Of a stretch of DNA of 64,000 bases, positions 27,601 through 35,271 are shown piece after piece; position 1 is the stretch's first letter, and each line of letters opens with the position of its first letter. The stretch spans positions 51,152-115,151 of the forward strand of contig DATJAP010000039.1 of NCBI GenBank assembly GCA_035516155.1, given 5' to 3'. This stretch comes from JAJYKN01 sp035516155 (GTDB taxonomy: Bacteria; Nitrospirota; UBA9217). Below the pieces are notes generated by a model, which saw only the letters and a program-made list of their open reading frames with translations, did not search any database and was not told the origin of the DNA. A program made the position numbers and the translations under genes.

Positions 27601-29509
27601 AAACCCACCAGAGCGCTGCCTTGGACATCTCCTGCTGCTCAACAAGGGAGTTTGGCCACAGCGTTTTTATGTGGGACATGGAGCCCACTCGGTAGGTGTT
27701 GACGGCGAGTTTTGCCTCGAGATTTTCACGCGGTTTTACCGCATCGAGGTCCCGCGCCTTTTTCCGAGATTCATTGTAGGACATAACCGGCTCGGCCAAA
27801 AATCTATCCACCGGCGTTTTAAGCACGTAAAAACGAAAGGCGTCCCATACGGCCGTCCCAAGGGCAATAAGAAAGAGCGAAGCGCCGAAGAGGGGGAGGA
27901 CGATGAAGTCGCTCAAGTTCATGCCGCGCATGATGATTAGAAGGGCCCTCGAAAATTTATTATCCATCGTCTGACCGTCATTGGCATAGACCAATTCGAG
28001 TCCCCGCAGAAGCGCGGGCGAGAGACGCCTGATAAATGCGTTTACGGGCCAAAGCAACGCCGAAGGATCGATTAACCTGTTGTTGATGCGAAGCATGATG
28101 CCGAGCTTGGGGTCGGGGGCGGGTGTTTTCCTGAAGATGTTGGCGATCCAATGCCCAGCTGTTGTCGGGTTGAATACAGATTTCATGATCGGCTTCCAGA
28201 GCCTGAGCGTGCTGATTATCCTGAGGTTGTCCGAGAGCGATTCTGTGAGCCCCCGCCAGGAAACAATGTGGTTTCTGAGAAACCGACCCGTTTGAATATA
28301 ACTTCCGCTTGATAGGAAATGCGCTGATCCGCAGACTATGTCGACGGTCCTTCCGAAGAGAGCGGAGGAACTGCCGAAATACTTTGGCCAGTTTGATAGG
28401 TACCGGGCATTTTCCCCGTACACACTGGCTTGGAGCGGCGCAAGATATTCCTCTCCGAGATTCTTCGCATCTGGCGTACGGCCGCGTTCCAGTATGGCTT
28501 TCACGGCTCGGGCAAAGTAAAGACCGGTTGCCGATGCGGGGCCGGTGAAATTCGGGAACGGGAGGTCAATGCCTATTCCGGCTGAGGCTCCACCCACGGC
28601 AAGGCCGTCTTCAACCAGGACAGGCCGTTCGGTCCATCCGCCGCTCCTGATGAGTTTTGCGCCGTAAGCGGATAGTCTGGCGTCCCCAGCAAGCTCCTTT
28701 ATATAAGGAAGTTCCCGCATCCACTCGAAAAGCCTGTCGTGATCTCCGTAGTAATGCTTTTTCAAATTGTCCAGCGCAATAACATATCCAAGAGAAAGGC
28801 TGTCCCGGTTTGTGTACAGGAAACCACCAATATTCAGCCTTGCCGTCCTTCCGGCGATTGAAGCATTCCGAATGAGCAGCTCATAGGCACAGCCTTCGCC
28901 GGGTTTCAGGTTGAAACGGCTTTCGATGTCCGAAGGCTTAAGCGAGAGCACGGCTTTCACACCCTGAAGATAGTGGGGTTCTGGAGCGCGTTCGAGCTGT
29001 TCCGACCGGACCACGTGGGACGCGTCGCCCTCGGCGATGAAGACGATGTCCGCATAAAGAGGTCCGCGGTTTGTCTGGACCCCGACGACTCTCCGACCCT
29101 TTCGAAGTAGCGAGAAAACCGTTGTTTCGGTGATATGAACGGCACCTTTCCTGCGGGCAAGATGTGCAAAGTAGGGGTCATAGACAGGTCTGAGTACAGT
29201 GTAGCAGTTCTTAAACACATCGGGGTTCGTGAGCTCCATACCAACGACATCAACGCCATTGTGCAAGAGGGTCCCGCGTCGGGTTACCCGACGTTCAAAA
29301 GGGGCGGATTCAACGGCTTCCTGACCGAAACAGTCTTGTTCTGCCAGGTTCTCGGTAAAGTAAACACATCCCGACCAGTTCTCGGCGCCTGCGTATACGC
29401 CCGCCTCGAGCAGTGCAACGGATATGCCCGCATTGGCGAGGACGCCGGCGGCGGTTGTACCCGCGGGCCCGGCACCGACGATAATGACATCGAATTTATA
29501 CTGATTCAT
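21605..29509 (-). CDS. Giant fusion: ETF-quinone oxidoreductase, two acyl-CoA dehydrogenase domains, ETF-beta, ETF-alpha
   Basis: 2634 aa with no internal stop. Residues 1-400: FixC/ETF-QO flavin domain, GAGPAG at 12-17. About 534-560: membrane helix FIVLPLFGASLFLIALGTAV. 637-690: ETF-QO ferredoxin, Cys637 (CPARVY) and Cys661, 664, 667. About 690-850: helical linker. 850-1165: degenerate acyl-CoA dehydrogenase. 1180-1270: coiled helix. About 1310-2050: acyl-CoA dehydrogenase with ALTEPTAGSDSGG and YEGTNE, catalytic Glu1885. 2055-2290: ETF-beta. 2292-2634: ETF-alpha with QIGQTG and GISGAPQH FAD motifs. AGGAGA precedes the ATG. It would carry electrons from acyl-CoA to membrane quinone in one chain. 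Genes for these parts are normally separate. Domain calls are firm; the route is inferred. Confidence 0.9.
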   Translation of the reverse strand: MNQYKFDVIIVGAGPAGTTAAGVLANAGISVALLEAGVYAGAENWSGCVYFTENLAEQDCFGQEAVESAPFERRVTRRGTLLHNGVDVVGMELTNPDVFKNCYTVLRPVYDPYFAHLARRKGAVHITETTVFSLLRKGRRVVGVQTNRGPLYADIVFIAEGDASHVVRSEQLERAPEPHYLQGVKAVLSLKPSDIESRFNLKPGEGCAYELLIRNASIAGRTARLNIGGFLYTNRDSLSLGYVIALDNLKKHYYGDHDRLFEWMRELPYIKELAGDARLSAYGAKLIRSGGWTERPVLVEDGLAVGGASAGIGIDLPFPNFTGPASATGLYFARAVKAILERGRTPDAKNLGEEYLAPLQASVYGENARYLSNWPKYFGSSSALFGRTVDIVCGSAHFLSSGSYIQTGRFLRNHIVSWRGLTESLSDNLRIISTLRLWKPIMKSVFNPTTAGHWIANIFRKTPAPDPKLGIMLRINNRLIDPSALLWPVNAFIRRLSPALLRGLELVYANDGQTMDNKFSRALLIIMRGMNLSDFIVLPLFGASLFLIALGTAVWDAFRFYVLKTPVDRFLAEPVMSYNESRKKARDLDAVKPRENLEAKLAVNTYRVGSMSHIKTLWPNSLVEQQEMSKAALWWVCPARVYVYDAPLTGRGKVTVNYENCIKCETCWRSEPGRTLWGRHTDHKLIFRPESGAISLLLESLRDFSPAPRAALNDHANIRELDEKVWYLSAEIRIAFRSSLNAASAFRDAVKRLPSSADKGRKAWPLALGKRLTEKLSKLEESLSNDGRKDLSQLIRSDKTAIELRLGEGRLFHALYSCRTLEQRLVTWTGRGGIELLRTTGKAQRSAESTSYEEMSFLFPDRVVKRWEEEPLTAAGAATLHTFIAEHIDSPHEAVRALSAISPALGLIAAHQFAAIATLKTSGILLNSGICAMAADHLVMTESSDSVRIRGTLHLVPIAACHTLLLIAGGRGNIIPLSTAGVTITSTPAIGFRAAALSDVMLDCSVKKHDVLVHDNNGVPSAFFYLAVALGAADYLSRRAMEHATGRIQFPGQMLDTEGRDGIAKLGAVKTMISRIEGWRLLLKTLFDSYNELETPDPNVDLLSSTIAAAAFSPEPGSLGYDAGQVFGGFAYSEDDLLSRFYRDSALFRFLSPGYKAAASLDALYRLRGRDKSSFQRHESMTVQEEPLGKLAKQLEELESRCIDLREDADPLLSGQAKALAIGVRIVLDRVERELESGASSEAEAAAAEVLLGQAESALRHAQLSVGRGRVSPSALFPAEPTCPQVALDSDYETFCTSPGVPHASGNFLKNVFDRSPRFVPEIQLHDPRLRALWLEITDWFKKNCRDKKFGGLSIERAIERDHRVPNDVIAAIKEHKWLATYIPQAESGLGWHKAEYYILNSIAGTFGDAAINLLIMASTSIGTTPILLGLEDELPRVSEELAPLAHDSQQLGEIGTRLAGVIKSFSSPDPAWIRKEFETIMKLVDDRIRHTRVVKYLSANFLRAFYSAGVAGQRGDFNGFMTGLKHAVELFEHVMPDVRAAYDELPRRERCHKLFLHYLGHGGVSAFALTEPTAGSDSGGIKTTARLSAAMLTPLDDGRYAFLVDEADEKSVRYLIDADRIMFTGQGIAYRTPDEQPSLIQYDRYDYTMDKGVRYFLYKGSICEFHDIGQPRLTGTGSVYEYYRLTGAKMWITNGSIATQFCLFALTEEGVTGFLVDRHSEGLKVGADEKKMGQRGSPTNEISIDNVRVPHEAVIGYEGHGQVNALETLNVGRCGLAVVSGALMHKLLDEARTQLPSSPDRDKLLGEAAAILFGSESLAFYLIGLFDRPHESVRMESAIAKYACSEDIHEFISLVEYAFGPQGQTEHFLLEKARRDARILTIYEGTNEVQRFLILRDLIAQAQTWPELTAQLGDRYALLLAEWKNDLRIFVKETGDLLGDASWSDAMLQPALFPLAEMAGEVLRLECIYYRMEWLSRRRTLLAQSDPRYVPSLLIAGERAAERTIARLAAIKDRIKLTREQVRENIDLPEVRAADAALDRASLPVETVLSARATLKAKLRILCILRTVADLSPKPRLEQGSIQEILEIIDPFDLAGFTQALLLKAESNTRVIIDALLVGNTGQEHLLRSTVGSGEHLIRLNCEYATFEEIASAVRTLELVDRYDIITIGSACLNGEMGTGAYLAGTLSKTHYRMARLLARPDGMGLERIAPPAVLSITEVTAPHEQDLKTTVAATFTHIVVINPSVRIAAARAPRFELPAEVTATTITITTVQAAAEYLINYATRARSQQAEEYLGEIVRGRLSDDRAIWAILDPLEQNANTAILRASREIANGFGRSMNAIIAAPRGAWATLIGLAHANGADRAFCLDTADSMLSIEGKEELLRIITNASDNPLVLGGAYWLDAFGVVAGQLSSAGRHVHIYGNVGSIVQERDRSLTLLMAAYNNRLIRKERLGEESTFMTIPRDAEFGVPEMRRGFAAVVLDYPLEREWLMPLPPAALPSLALADIIIDLGYGIRDRAGYELAQELKKMLEARGLIPLFGATRKVTQDLKLLPLDAQIGQTGIRVNPKLIIALGISGAPQHIDYVGTRAEILCFNKDPDAPLMKLNRPAPRVHPIVGDLFITVKALIEKLR

Positions 29510-30023
29510 CAGTTCTCCTGTAAAAGAGAGAAGGATTTATGGAATATGAGGTTATGATGAGGAAGGTTTGCTCAGTGATCTTGGTAAATTATAGCAAATA
29601 TTCGTACAGTAAGGGAGCAGCAGTCACAGCAAGAAATGCAAGGTTCGTAATTTTTACGGCAAGGTAGTCTCTAAAGATGGAAATTGTTAATATCACCTAA
29701 GCCCGTCTCTTGAGGCAGGGATACAAGGCGCTCGGTGCGAAGCAACCAGATAAATAGGTGGCCGGTGCAACGAAGAACTGACGCCTGACCGAGTGAAACT
29801 CCGGCATTGGTGAAGATGAAGGTAATGATACGCTCGGCGAGAAACATCTCTTTTCTCGCCACAAGATAGTTTTTGCCCTAGACAGCTACCTGGGTGACCC
29901 TGCCTGAAAGCAAGACCGATTCAGGGCCTTTCCCGTATGGAATTTGACTCGAAAATGTGATAATATGTGGTACTTTGACTCAACAGTCGAAGAACCTGCC
30001 GGAGGGAAGGAAAACAAACACGG
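29510..30023. other. Intergenic region with a direct repeat before the CbrAB-like operon
   Basis: No gene recognised in about 510 bp. Minus-strand text near 29780-29860 (FLAERIITFIFTNAG) looks coding-like but I cannot assign it. TTTGACTC occurs twice, at 29943-29950 and 29974-29981, 31 bp apart (three helical turns), just upstream of the small membrane peptide gene. This could be a paired binding site for a regulator of the operon. No convincing -35/-10 pair was found. Confidence 0.3.
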
Positions 30024-30200
30024 ATGAGACGGGACGTCTGGTTTTTCCTGTTTTTTATCGGGGTGCTGCTGTTTGGATGGCCGCTGATGAGTATATTCCT
30101 GTCCGGTCTGGCAATGTATCTTTTCGTCAGCTGGCTAATCTTCATCGTGCTTATATACCTTGCCACGAAAGTTACTGAGAGAGAGGACGGCGGCGGATAA
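30024..30200 (+). CDS. 58-residue membrane peptide upstream of the symporter kinase
   Basis: Two predicted membrane helices (WFFLFFIGVLLFGWPLMSIF and SWLIFIVLIYLATKV) with basic N-terminus (MRRD) and acidic tail. Its TAA is directly followed by the TTG start of the histidine kinase, so translation is almost certainly coupled. In Pseudomonas a small membrane ORF (cbrX) sits in the same position before cbrA. I see an analogy in position and topology; sequence homology was not tested. It may be a subunit or assembly factor for the transporter-like sensor. Confidence 0.65.
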   Translation: MRRDVWFFLFFIGVLLFGWPLMSIFLSGLAMYLFVSWLIFIVLIYLATKVTEREDGGG

Positions 30201-33146
30201 TTGTTTTCTCCCTGGACGCTACTGACCATCATTCTTATCTACCTGCTGCTGCTTTTTTCCGTCGCCTATTTCGCTGAACGGAAAGAGCTCCAAGGCCGTA
30301 GTCTGGTTTCGAATCCCTACATCTATTCGCTTTCCCTGGCCGTTTACTGCACCTCCTGGACCTTCTACGGGAGCGTCGGAAGAGCGGCGAATTCCGGCCT
30401 AAGTTTTCTAACGACCTACATCGGCCCGACGCTTATGGCCGCTCTCTGGTGGGTCATCCTTAGGAAAATTGTTTATCTTTCGAAGGAAAACAGGATCACT
30501 ACGATTGCGGACTTCATCTCGTCGCGGTATGGCAAGTCACTCGGTCTTTCGGTCCTCGTAACGTTCGTGGCCATTATCGGCATCACGCCCTACCTCGGCC
30601 TGCAGCTCAAAGCCATCATGACTTCGTTTTCCCTGCTCTCGGGTAGGCCGGAGGGCAGCCACTTCGCTGGCTGGTTCATTTCCCTCCTCCTGGGCGTCTT
30701 CGCCGTAATCTTCGGTGCCAGGAGGCTGGACGCCTCGGAACGCCATGGAGGTCTTGTTTTTGCCGTCGCCTTCGAGTCCGCCTTCAAGCTCATTGCCTTC
30801 CTCCTTGTAGGGATATTCGTGACATACGGACTGTTCAACGGTTTCGGCGAGATATTCAGCAGAATCAAGGCAGGCCCCTTTGCGTCCCTGATGACTGTTG
30901 GCAGCGGATCGCCGGTGAGCTTTCTTGAGTGGACCTCGCTGACTTTTCTATCCATGATGGCTATCATGTTCCTGCCCCGTCAGTTTCACGTTGCCGTAGT
31001 GGAAAATTATTCGGTGGACCATATCAAGAAAGCCATGTGGCTCTTCCCCCTCTACTTGTTCCTTATCAACATCTTCGTCCTGCCCATCGCCTACGGCGGA
31101 TTGCTTCTCGGAGAGGTGCCGTCCGGTGCTGATTATTTTGTACTCAGCATCCCGATGCATTTCGGTCAGTCGCTTATTGCCCTCATGGTTTTCATCGGCG
31201 GATTCTCGGCCGCCACGGCCATGATTATCGTCGAGTCTGTGGCGCTGTCCACCATGGTCATGAACAGTTTCGTCATGCCCACGCTCTGGGACCTGAGCGC
31301 CATCAGAAACTTCCACGCCGTGGTGCTGAACATCAAGAGGCTGGTCATTCTGGGATGTGTGTTTCTGGGATATATTTTTGCGGTCTATATCGGCGAATTC
31401 TACAGCCTGGTTGATATCGGCCTCAAGTCCTTCGAGGCTGTCACAATATTCGCACCCTCTATTTTGCTGGGTCTTTACTGGAAAGGAGGGAACAAGAAGG
31501 GCGCCATTGCCGGCATCATCGCCGGGTTCGGTGTCTGGATATACACCCTGCTCATTCCCTCGCTGATGCGTGCCGGGCTCATCGAGACAGGCGGCCTCAT
31601 GGCGACGATTTTCAATTCAACACTCCTTAACCCCACTGCGCTCTTCGGCCTCAAAGGTCTGGACCGCTGGAGCCATTCACTGTTCTGGGAGTTGTTCCTT
31701 AACCTCTGTTTCTACGTCGGGGTATCGATCTTCACTCGCCAGTCCGATGCGGAAACGCAGCAAGCCATCGTATTTGTTGATTCTTTTTCCCCCTTCACGC
31801 TCGCTCCCGCGCAGCGTCCCGCTACGATTGCGGAAATAGAGGATATTCTCGGCCAGTATATCGGCCCCATCGAGGCGCGTGATTCAATCGACGGCTTTCT
31901 GAAAAAGAACGGCCTCGACCGCAGATCGATATCACGGGAATGGCTTTTAAAGCTCCGGCAGGAGGCCGAGCGGACCCTTTCGGGCGCGCTCGGCACATCC
32001 ATCAGCACGCTGGTATTCGAGGACCGGATGGTGCTGACCCATGACGAAGCAATGCGCGTGTCCGACTCGATTCAACGGATCTCGCGGAGTCTGCGGTTGT
32101 CGCGGCAGGAGCTTGCAGAGGCGAACCGCCAATTGGCGATGCTCAAGGAATTCAGCGAAAACATTATAGAAAGTCTACCCCTCGGTGTGGCCACTCTGGA
32201 TGAATCGTTGAATGTAAAGTACTGGAACAGCGGCATGGAAATGATAACCGGCGTTGAAAAGTCGGACGCTCTTGACAAATCAGCTTCGGGGCTGCTCACG
32301 TGCCTCGAACCGAGACTTTTCACACCCGAGGTGCGTGAGGGAGAAATAACCTGCAGGAGAAACTTTGAGCCCCAGATCATCCTGAAGGGTAATGTGAGCC
32401 GTCTTACCGGCGCCCAGAAAGGGTATGTGTTGGTTCTCGAGGATATTACGGAAAAAAAGAAAATCGAGGAGGAGCTTTTTCGCGCGACCAAACATGCAAG
32501 CGTAGGGAAGCTTGCTGCAGGAGTCGCCCATGAGATCGGCAACCCGCTGGCGTCCATCTCATCGCTTGTCCAGGAGCTGCAAACGGAGGACCAGACATCG
32601 TTCGCCACGGCTTCTCTCACCACTATCAACCAGCAGGTCCATCGCATCGCGAGGATCGTCCGTAACCTCGGTGATTTCGCGCGGCTCTATCCCCGTCAGA
32701 AAGTGCCGACCAACCTCCGGGACATCTTGGAGAACACACTCAATCTTGTTCGGTACGACAGAAATTTCAGAAAGATCGAAATTCAAACCGATGTCCATGA
32801 CACGCCGCCGCTCAAAATAGACCCGGATCAGATCCAGCAGGTGTTTTTGAACCTGATTCTGAATGCCCGGGACGCAATGCCAGAAGGGGGCAGTCTCTCC
32901 ATTTCGGTGAAACAGTCTGACGCGCATGTGGAAATGTGTTTCGCAGATTCGGGCCGGGGGATCGATCCCGAGGTCAGAGACAAGGTGTTCGATCCGTTCT
33001 TCAGTACCAAGGGGCCGACAAAAGGCACTGGCCTCGGCCTGTCCATCTGCTACAGCATCATAAAGGACCATGGCGGCACTATTGAGATCGACTCGGAGAA
33101 GGACCGGGGAACGCGGTTTATCATAAAAATGCCCGTTGAAGCGTAG
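30201..33146 (+). CDS. Sodium/solute symporter-type sensor histidine kinase (CbrA-like)
   Basis: 981 aa inner membrane sensor. Residues 1 to about 480 form an SSS (SLC5-like) transporter domain of some 12-13 helices (YCTSWTFYGSVGRAA, GLYWKGGNKKGAIAG). A linker, a PAS-like domain (about 645-750), HisKA with His777 in GVAHEIGNPLASISS, and HATPase with GRGIDPEVRDKVFDPF and GTGLGLS follow. The start is TTG at 30201, abutting the preceding stop; coupling replaces a ribosome binding site. The partner regulator lies 83 bp downstream. CbrA-type kinases govern carbon/nitrogen catabolism, and CbrA of Pseudomonas transports histidine. The ligand here is unknown. Confidence 0.9.
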   Translation: MFSPWTLLTIILIYLLLLFSVAYFAERKELQGRSLVSNPYIYSLSLAVYCTSWTFYGSVGRAANSGLSFLTTYIGPTLMAALWWVILRKIVYLSKENRITTIADFISSRYGKSLGLSVLVTFVAIIGITPYLGLQLKAIMTSFSLLSGRPEGSHFAGWFISLLLGVFAVIFGARRLDASERHGGLVFAVAFESAFKLIAFLLVGIFVTYGLFNGFGEIFSRIKAGPFASLMTVGSGSPVSFLEWTSLTFLSMMAIMFLPRQFHVAVVENYSVDHIKKAMWLFPLYLFLINIFVLPIAYGGLLLGEVPSGADYFVLSIPMHFGQSLIALMVFIGGFSAATAMIIVESVALSTMVMNSFVMPTLWDLSAIRNFHAVVLNIKRLVILGCVFLGYIFAVYIGEFYSLVDIGLKSFEAVTIFAPSILLGLYWKGGNKKGAIAGIIAGFGVWIYTLLIPSLMRAGLIETGGLMATIFNSTLLNPTALFGLKGLDRWSHSLFWELFLNLCFYVGVSIFTRQSDAETQQAIVFVDSFSPFTLAPAQRPATIAEIEDILGQYIGPIEARDSIDGFLKKNGLDRRSISREWLLKLRQEAERTLSGALGTSISTLVFEDRMVLTHDEAMRVSDSIQRISRSLRLSRQELAEANRQLAMLKEFSENIIESLPLGVATLDESLNVKYWNSGMEMITGVEKSDALDKSASGLLTCLEPRLFTPEVREGEITCRRNFEPQIILKGNVSRLTGAQKGYVLVLEDITEKKKIEEELFRATKHASVGKLAAGVAHEIGNPLASISSLVQELQTEDQTSFATASLTTINQQVHRIARIVRNLGDFARLYPRQKVPTNLRDILENTLNLVRYDRNFRKIEIQTDVHDTPPLKIDPDQIQQVFLNLILNARDAMPEGGSLSISVKQSDAHVEMCFADSGRGIDPEVRDKVFDPFFSTKGPTKGTGLGLSICYSIIKDHGGTIEIDSEKDRGTRFIIKMPVEA

Positions 33147-33229
33147 GACATACATATCGATTAAGCGCTTTAGGCTGTCCAAGCGGTAGAAGCGGTAAGA
33201 ACTCATAAAAAAGCATCCATGGGGTTGTA

Positions 33230-34579
33230 ATGTCGAAGAGTATATTGATTGTAGAAGATGAAGAAACGCTCCGTGAGTCCATTAAGCGGATTTTCACGAA
33301 GGAGGGATATGCTGTTGAAGCCGCGGAATCGGCCGAAAAGGGGATGGACTTACTTGAAGCGAAGGTCTACGACGTGATCATATCGGACATTATCCTGCCC
33401 GGGATGGACGGCATTGAGATGCTGACGAAGGTTCGCGAGCAGATACCGGACCAGATCTTTATCGTCGTCACTGCGTATGCCTCCCTCGATACGTCAGTGA
33501 AAGCGCTCCGTGCAGGTGCCTACGATTACATCATGAAACCGATTATCCATGAAGAGATCAAGCAGATTGTCCGAAACGCGCTTCGGCAGAAAAGTCTCCT
33601 CGCGGAGAATGCACTCTTGAAGCGTGAGGTCGGTAGGAACTACGATTTCACCAGTATCATCGGGGAAAGTCAGGCGCTCAAGGCCATTATAGACGAGGTG
33701 AAGAAGGTCGCGGACACCAAGAGCAGCATTCTCCTCCTTGGTGAAACTGGCACTGGCAAGGAGCTGTTCGCCCGCGTTCTCCATCACAACAGCTCGCGCC
33801 GCGATATGCCTTTTGTGCCGATTAACTGCTCGGCCATTCCCGAGAACCTGCTTGAGACGGAACTCTTCGGCCATGTGCGCGGCGCCTTTACCGGAGCAGT
33901 CGCGACAAAGAAGGGCATTCTCGAGGAGGCGGAAGGTGGCACCGTGTTCCTGGACGAGATCGGCGACATGAGCCTTGCTTTGCAAGCGAAGCTGCTACGC
34001 GTCATCGAAGATCAGGTGATCCGTCCCGTGGGCAGCACAAAAGGGATGAAAGTGGATATTCGGTTCGTCACAGCCACCAATAAAGATTTGAAAACAGCAG
34101 TGCGGGGAGGGGGATTTCGTGAAGATCTATATTACCGCATCAATGTCATCTCGCTGCAGATTCCGCCCCTCAGGGAGAGGAGGGAGGACATCGGCTCGCT
34201 CGTTCATTACTATCTCAGCCGGTATTCCCAGGAGATGGGAAAACAAATCAAGGAGGTATCCTCCGAGGCCATGGAAGTGATGATGCAATACGAATGGGCC
34301 GGTAATGTGCGGGAACTCCAGAACGTGATCGAACGGGCCATCCTTGTCTCCGACAACAATCTGATCAAACCGGAACACCTGCCGATCGGCATCAAACCTC
34401 AACCGTCGTTCGAGCAGCATACTCTTGAGCAGAAACTGTCTATTGAAGACTATACTAAAGCATTTATCGTCCGGTACCAGAAGGAGTTCAATGAGCAGCA
34501 GCTTGCGGAGATGCTCGGGATCACGCGCAAGTCGCTCTGGGAGAAGCGAAAGAAGTGGGGGATACAGAAGGAGCGGTGA
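33230..34579 (+). CDS. NtrC-family sigma-54 response regulator
   Basis: 449 aa. Receiver domain with phosphoacceptor Asp53 (VIISDIILPGMDG) and Lys in MKPI; AAA+ domain with Walker A GETGTGKE, the sigma-54 contact loop GAFTGA (218-223) and Walker B VFLDEIGDM; Fis-type helix-turn-helix at the C-terminus (LAEMLGITRKSLWEKRKKWG). It activates sigma-54 promoters after phosphorylation by the adjacent kinase. No sigma-54 promoter (TGGCAC-N5-TTGC) was found in the window, so targets are elsewhere. Confidence 0.93.
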   Translation: MSKSILIVEDEETLRESIKRIFTKEGYAVEAAESAEKGMDLLEAKVYDVIISDIILPGMDGIEMLTKVREQIPDQIFIVVTAYASLDTSVKALRAGAYDYIMKPIIHEEIKQIVRNALRQKSLLAENALLKREVGRNYDFTSIIGESQALKAIIDEVKKVADTKSSILLLGETGTGKELFARVLHHNSSRRDMPFVPINCSAIPENLLETELFGHVRGAFTGAVATKKGILEEAEGGTVFLDEIGDMSLALQAKLLRVIEDQVIRPVGSTKGMKVDIRFVTATNKDLKTAVRGGGFREDLYYRINVISLQIPPLRERREDIGSLVHYYLSRYSQEMGKQIKEVSSEAMEVMMQYEWAGNVRELQNVIERAILVSDNNLIKPEHLPIGIKPQPSFEQHTLEQKLSIEDYTKAFIVRYQKEFNEQQLAEMLGITRKSLWEKRKKWGIQKER

Positions 34580-34653
34580 GCGGAGGAAACAAAACAGGTG
34601 CGGTAGGCGGAAAGAGGCCTTCCCTAACTCTGTGGATTTTTTCAATTATCATC

Positions 34654-34682
34654 TTGACATGGTGAAGCGACTAAGGTATGCT
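34654..34682 (+). promoter_or_regulatory. Promoter of the cold-shock gene
   Basis: TTGACA (34654-34659), 17-bp spacer, TATGCT (34677-34682). Transcription would begin near 34689, leaving a 5' leader of about 53 bases before the ATG, shorter than the leader of E. coli cspA. Confidence 0.6.
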
Positions 34683-34741
34683 TTAAGCATCCGTGGACAG
34701 GTTCCCGGATAATTTCAAAAACGAAACAGAGGAGAAACAGA

Positions 34742-34945
34742 ATGGCAAATGGTGTAGTGAAGTGGTTCAACAACAGCAAGGGGTTTGGGTTCATCACACA
34801 GGAAAACGGTGAGGACGTGTTCGTGCATTTTTCAGCTATCCAGGGTGATGGTTTCAAGTCCCTGAATGAGGGCGACAAAGTGACCTTCGAAGTGGTGAAG
34901 GGACCCAAGGGCCTTCAGGCAGCCAACGTGAACAAGGCTTCATAA
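34742..34945 (+). CDS. cspA: Cold-shock domain protein
   Basis: 67 aa single-stranded nucleic acid chaperone. RNP1 is KGFGFIT and RNP2 is VFVHFSAI, within GVVKWFNNSKGFGF, the canonical CspA start. GAGGAGAAA precedes the ATG. A strong intrinsic terminator follows at 34977. The convergent DEAD-box helicase next door is another RNA-remodelling, often cold-induced, gene. Which Csp paralogue it is cannot be told, so the symbol is generic. Confidence 0.95.
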   Translation: MANGVVKWFNNSKGFGFITQENGEDVFVHFSAIQGDGFKSLNEGDKVTFEVVKGPKGLQAANVNKAS

Positions 34946-34976
34946 TCTTAGGAGAAAAAATACTTAAACACTCCAA

Positions 34977-35005
34977 AAGCCCCTGAGCGATCAGGGGCTT
35001 TTTTT
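34977..35005 (+). terminator. Intrinsic terminator after cspA
   Basis: AAGCCCCTGA (34977-34986), loop GCGA, TCAGGGGCTT (34991-35000), then a T-run. Ten perfect pairs with a GNRA loop. Confidence 0.9.
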
Positions 35006-35029
35006 ATGGTATGCCAGGCGCTGTCTTTT

Positions 35030-35175
35030 AGTACGGGCCGTTCAGACATGGTGTCTGATCGGTGGCTCGGAGGTGCAAGTCCTACGGGCCTTGATGGAGG
35101 GAACCGTCAGCCGAACAGCAAGGGTGTCCGGGGCGACCCGGACGTGCAAGTCCTTTCAGGCTACGTATAGAGGAG
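35030..35175 (+). other. Structured-RNA-like segment, possible group II intron relic
   Basis: The stretch contains a GTCCGGG-GCGA-CCCGGAC hairpin with a GNRA tetraloop (near 35128-35145) and GTGCAAGTCC twice (near 35075 and 35144). GGAGGTGCAAGTCCTAC and GGAACCGTCAGCCGAACAGC read like group II intron domain I text. No reverse transcriptase gene or domain V/VI is near, so if it is an intron it is a fragment. It lies between two convergent terminators and encodes no protein. Confidence 0.3.
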
Positions 35176-35189
35176 TTTATTAACACAAA

Positions 35190-35240
35190 AAATAAAAAAA
35201 GCACCCCTGAGATGAGGTGTGGTTTACCCTCGCGGGGTGC
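35190..35240 (-). terminator. Intrinsic terminator of the DEAD-box helicase gene
   Basis: On the minus strand GCACCCC (35240-35234) pairs with GGGGTGC (35207-35201), followed by a TTTTTTTATTTTTT run. Located 32-80 bases after the helicase stop. Confidence 0.8.
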
Positions 35241-35271
35241 ATCCAAACGACTCAACCTTTTACAACAATAC

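Noticed and set aside
29671..29862. Small minus-strand gene (FLAERIITFIFTNAG)
   Set aside because: No ribosome binding site and no recognisable family; may be a relic but cannot be supported.
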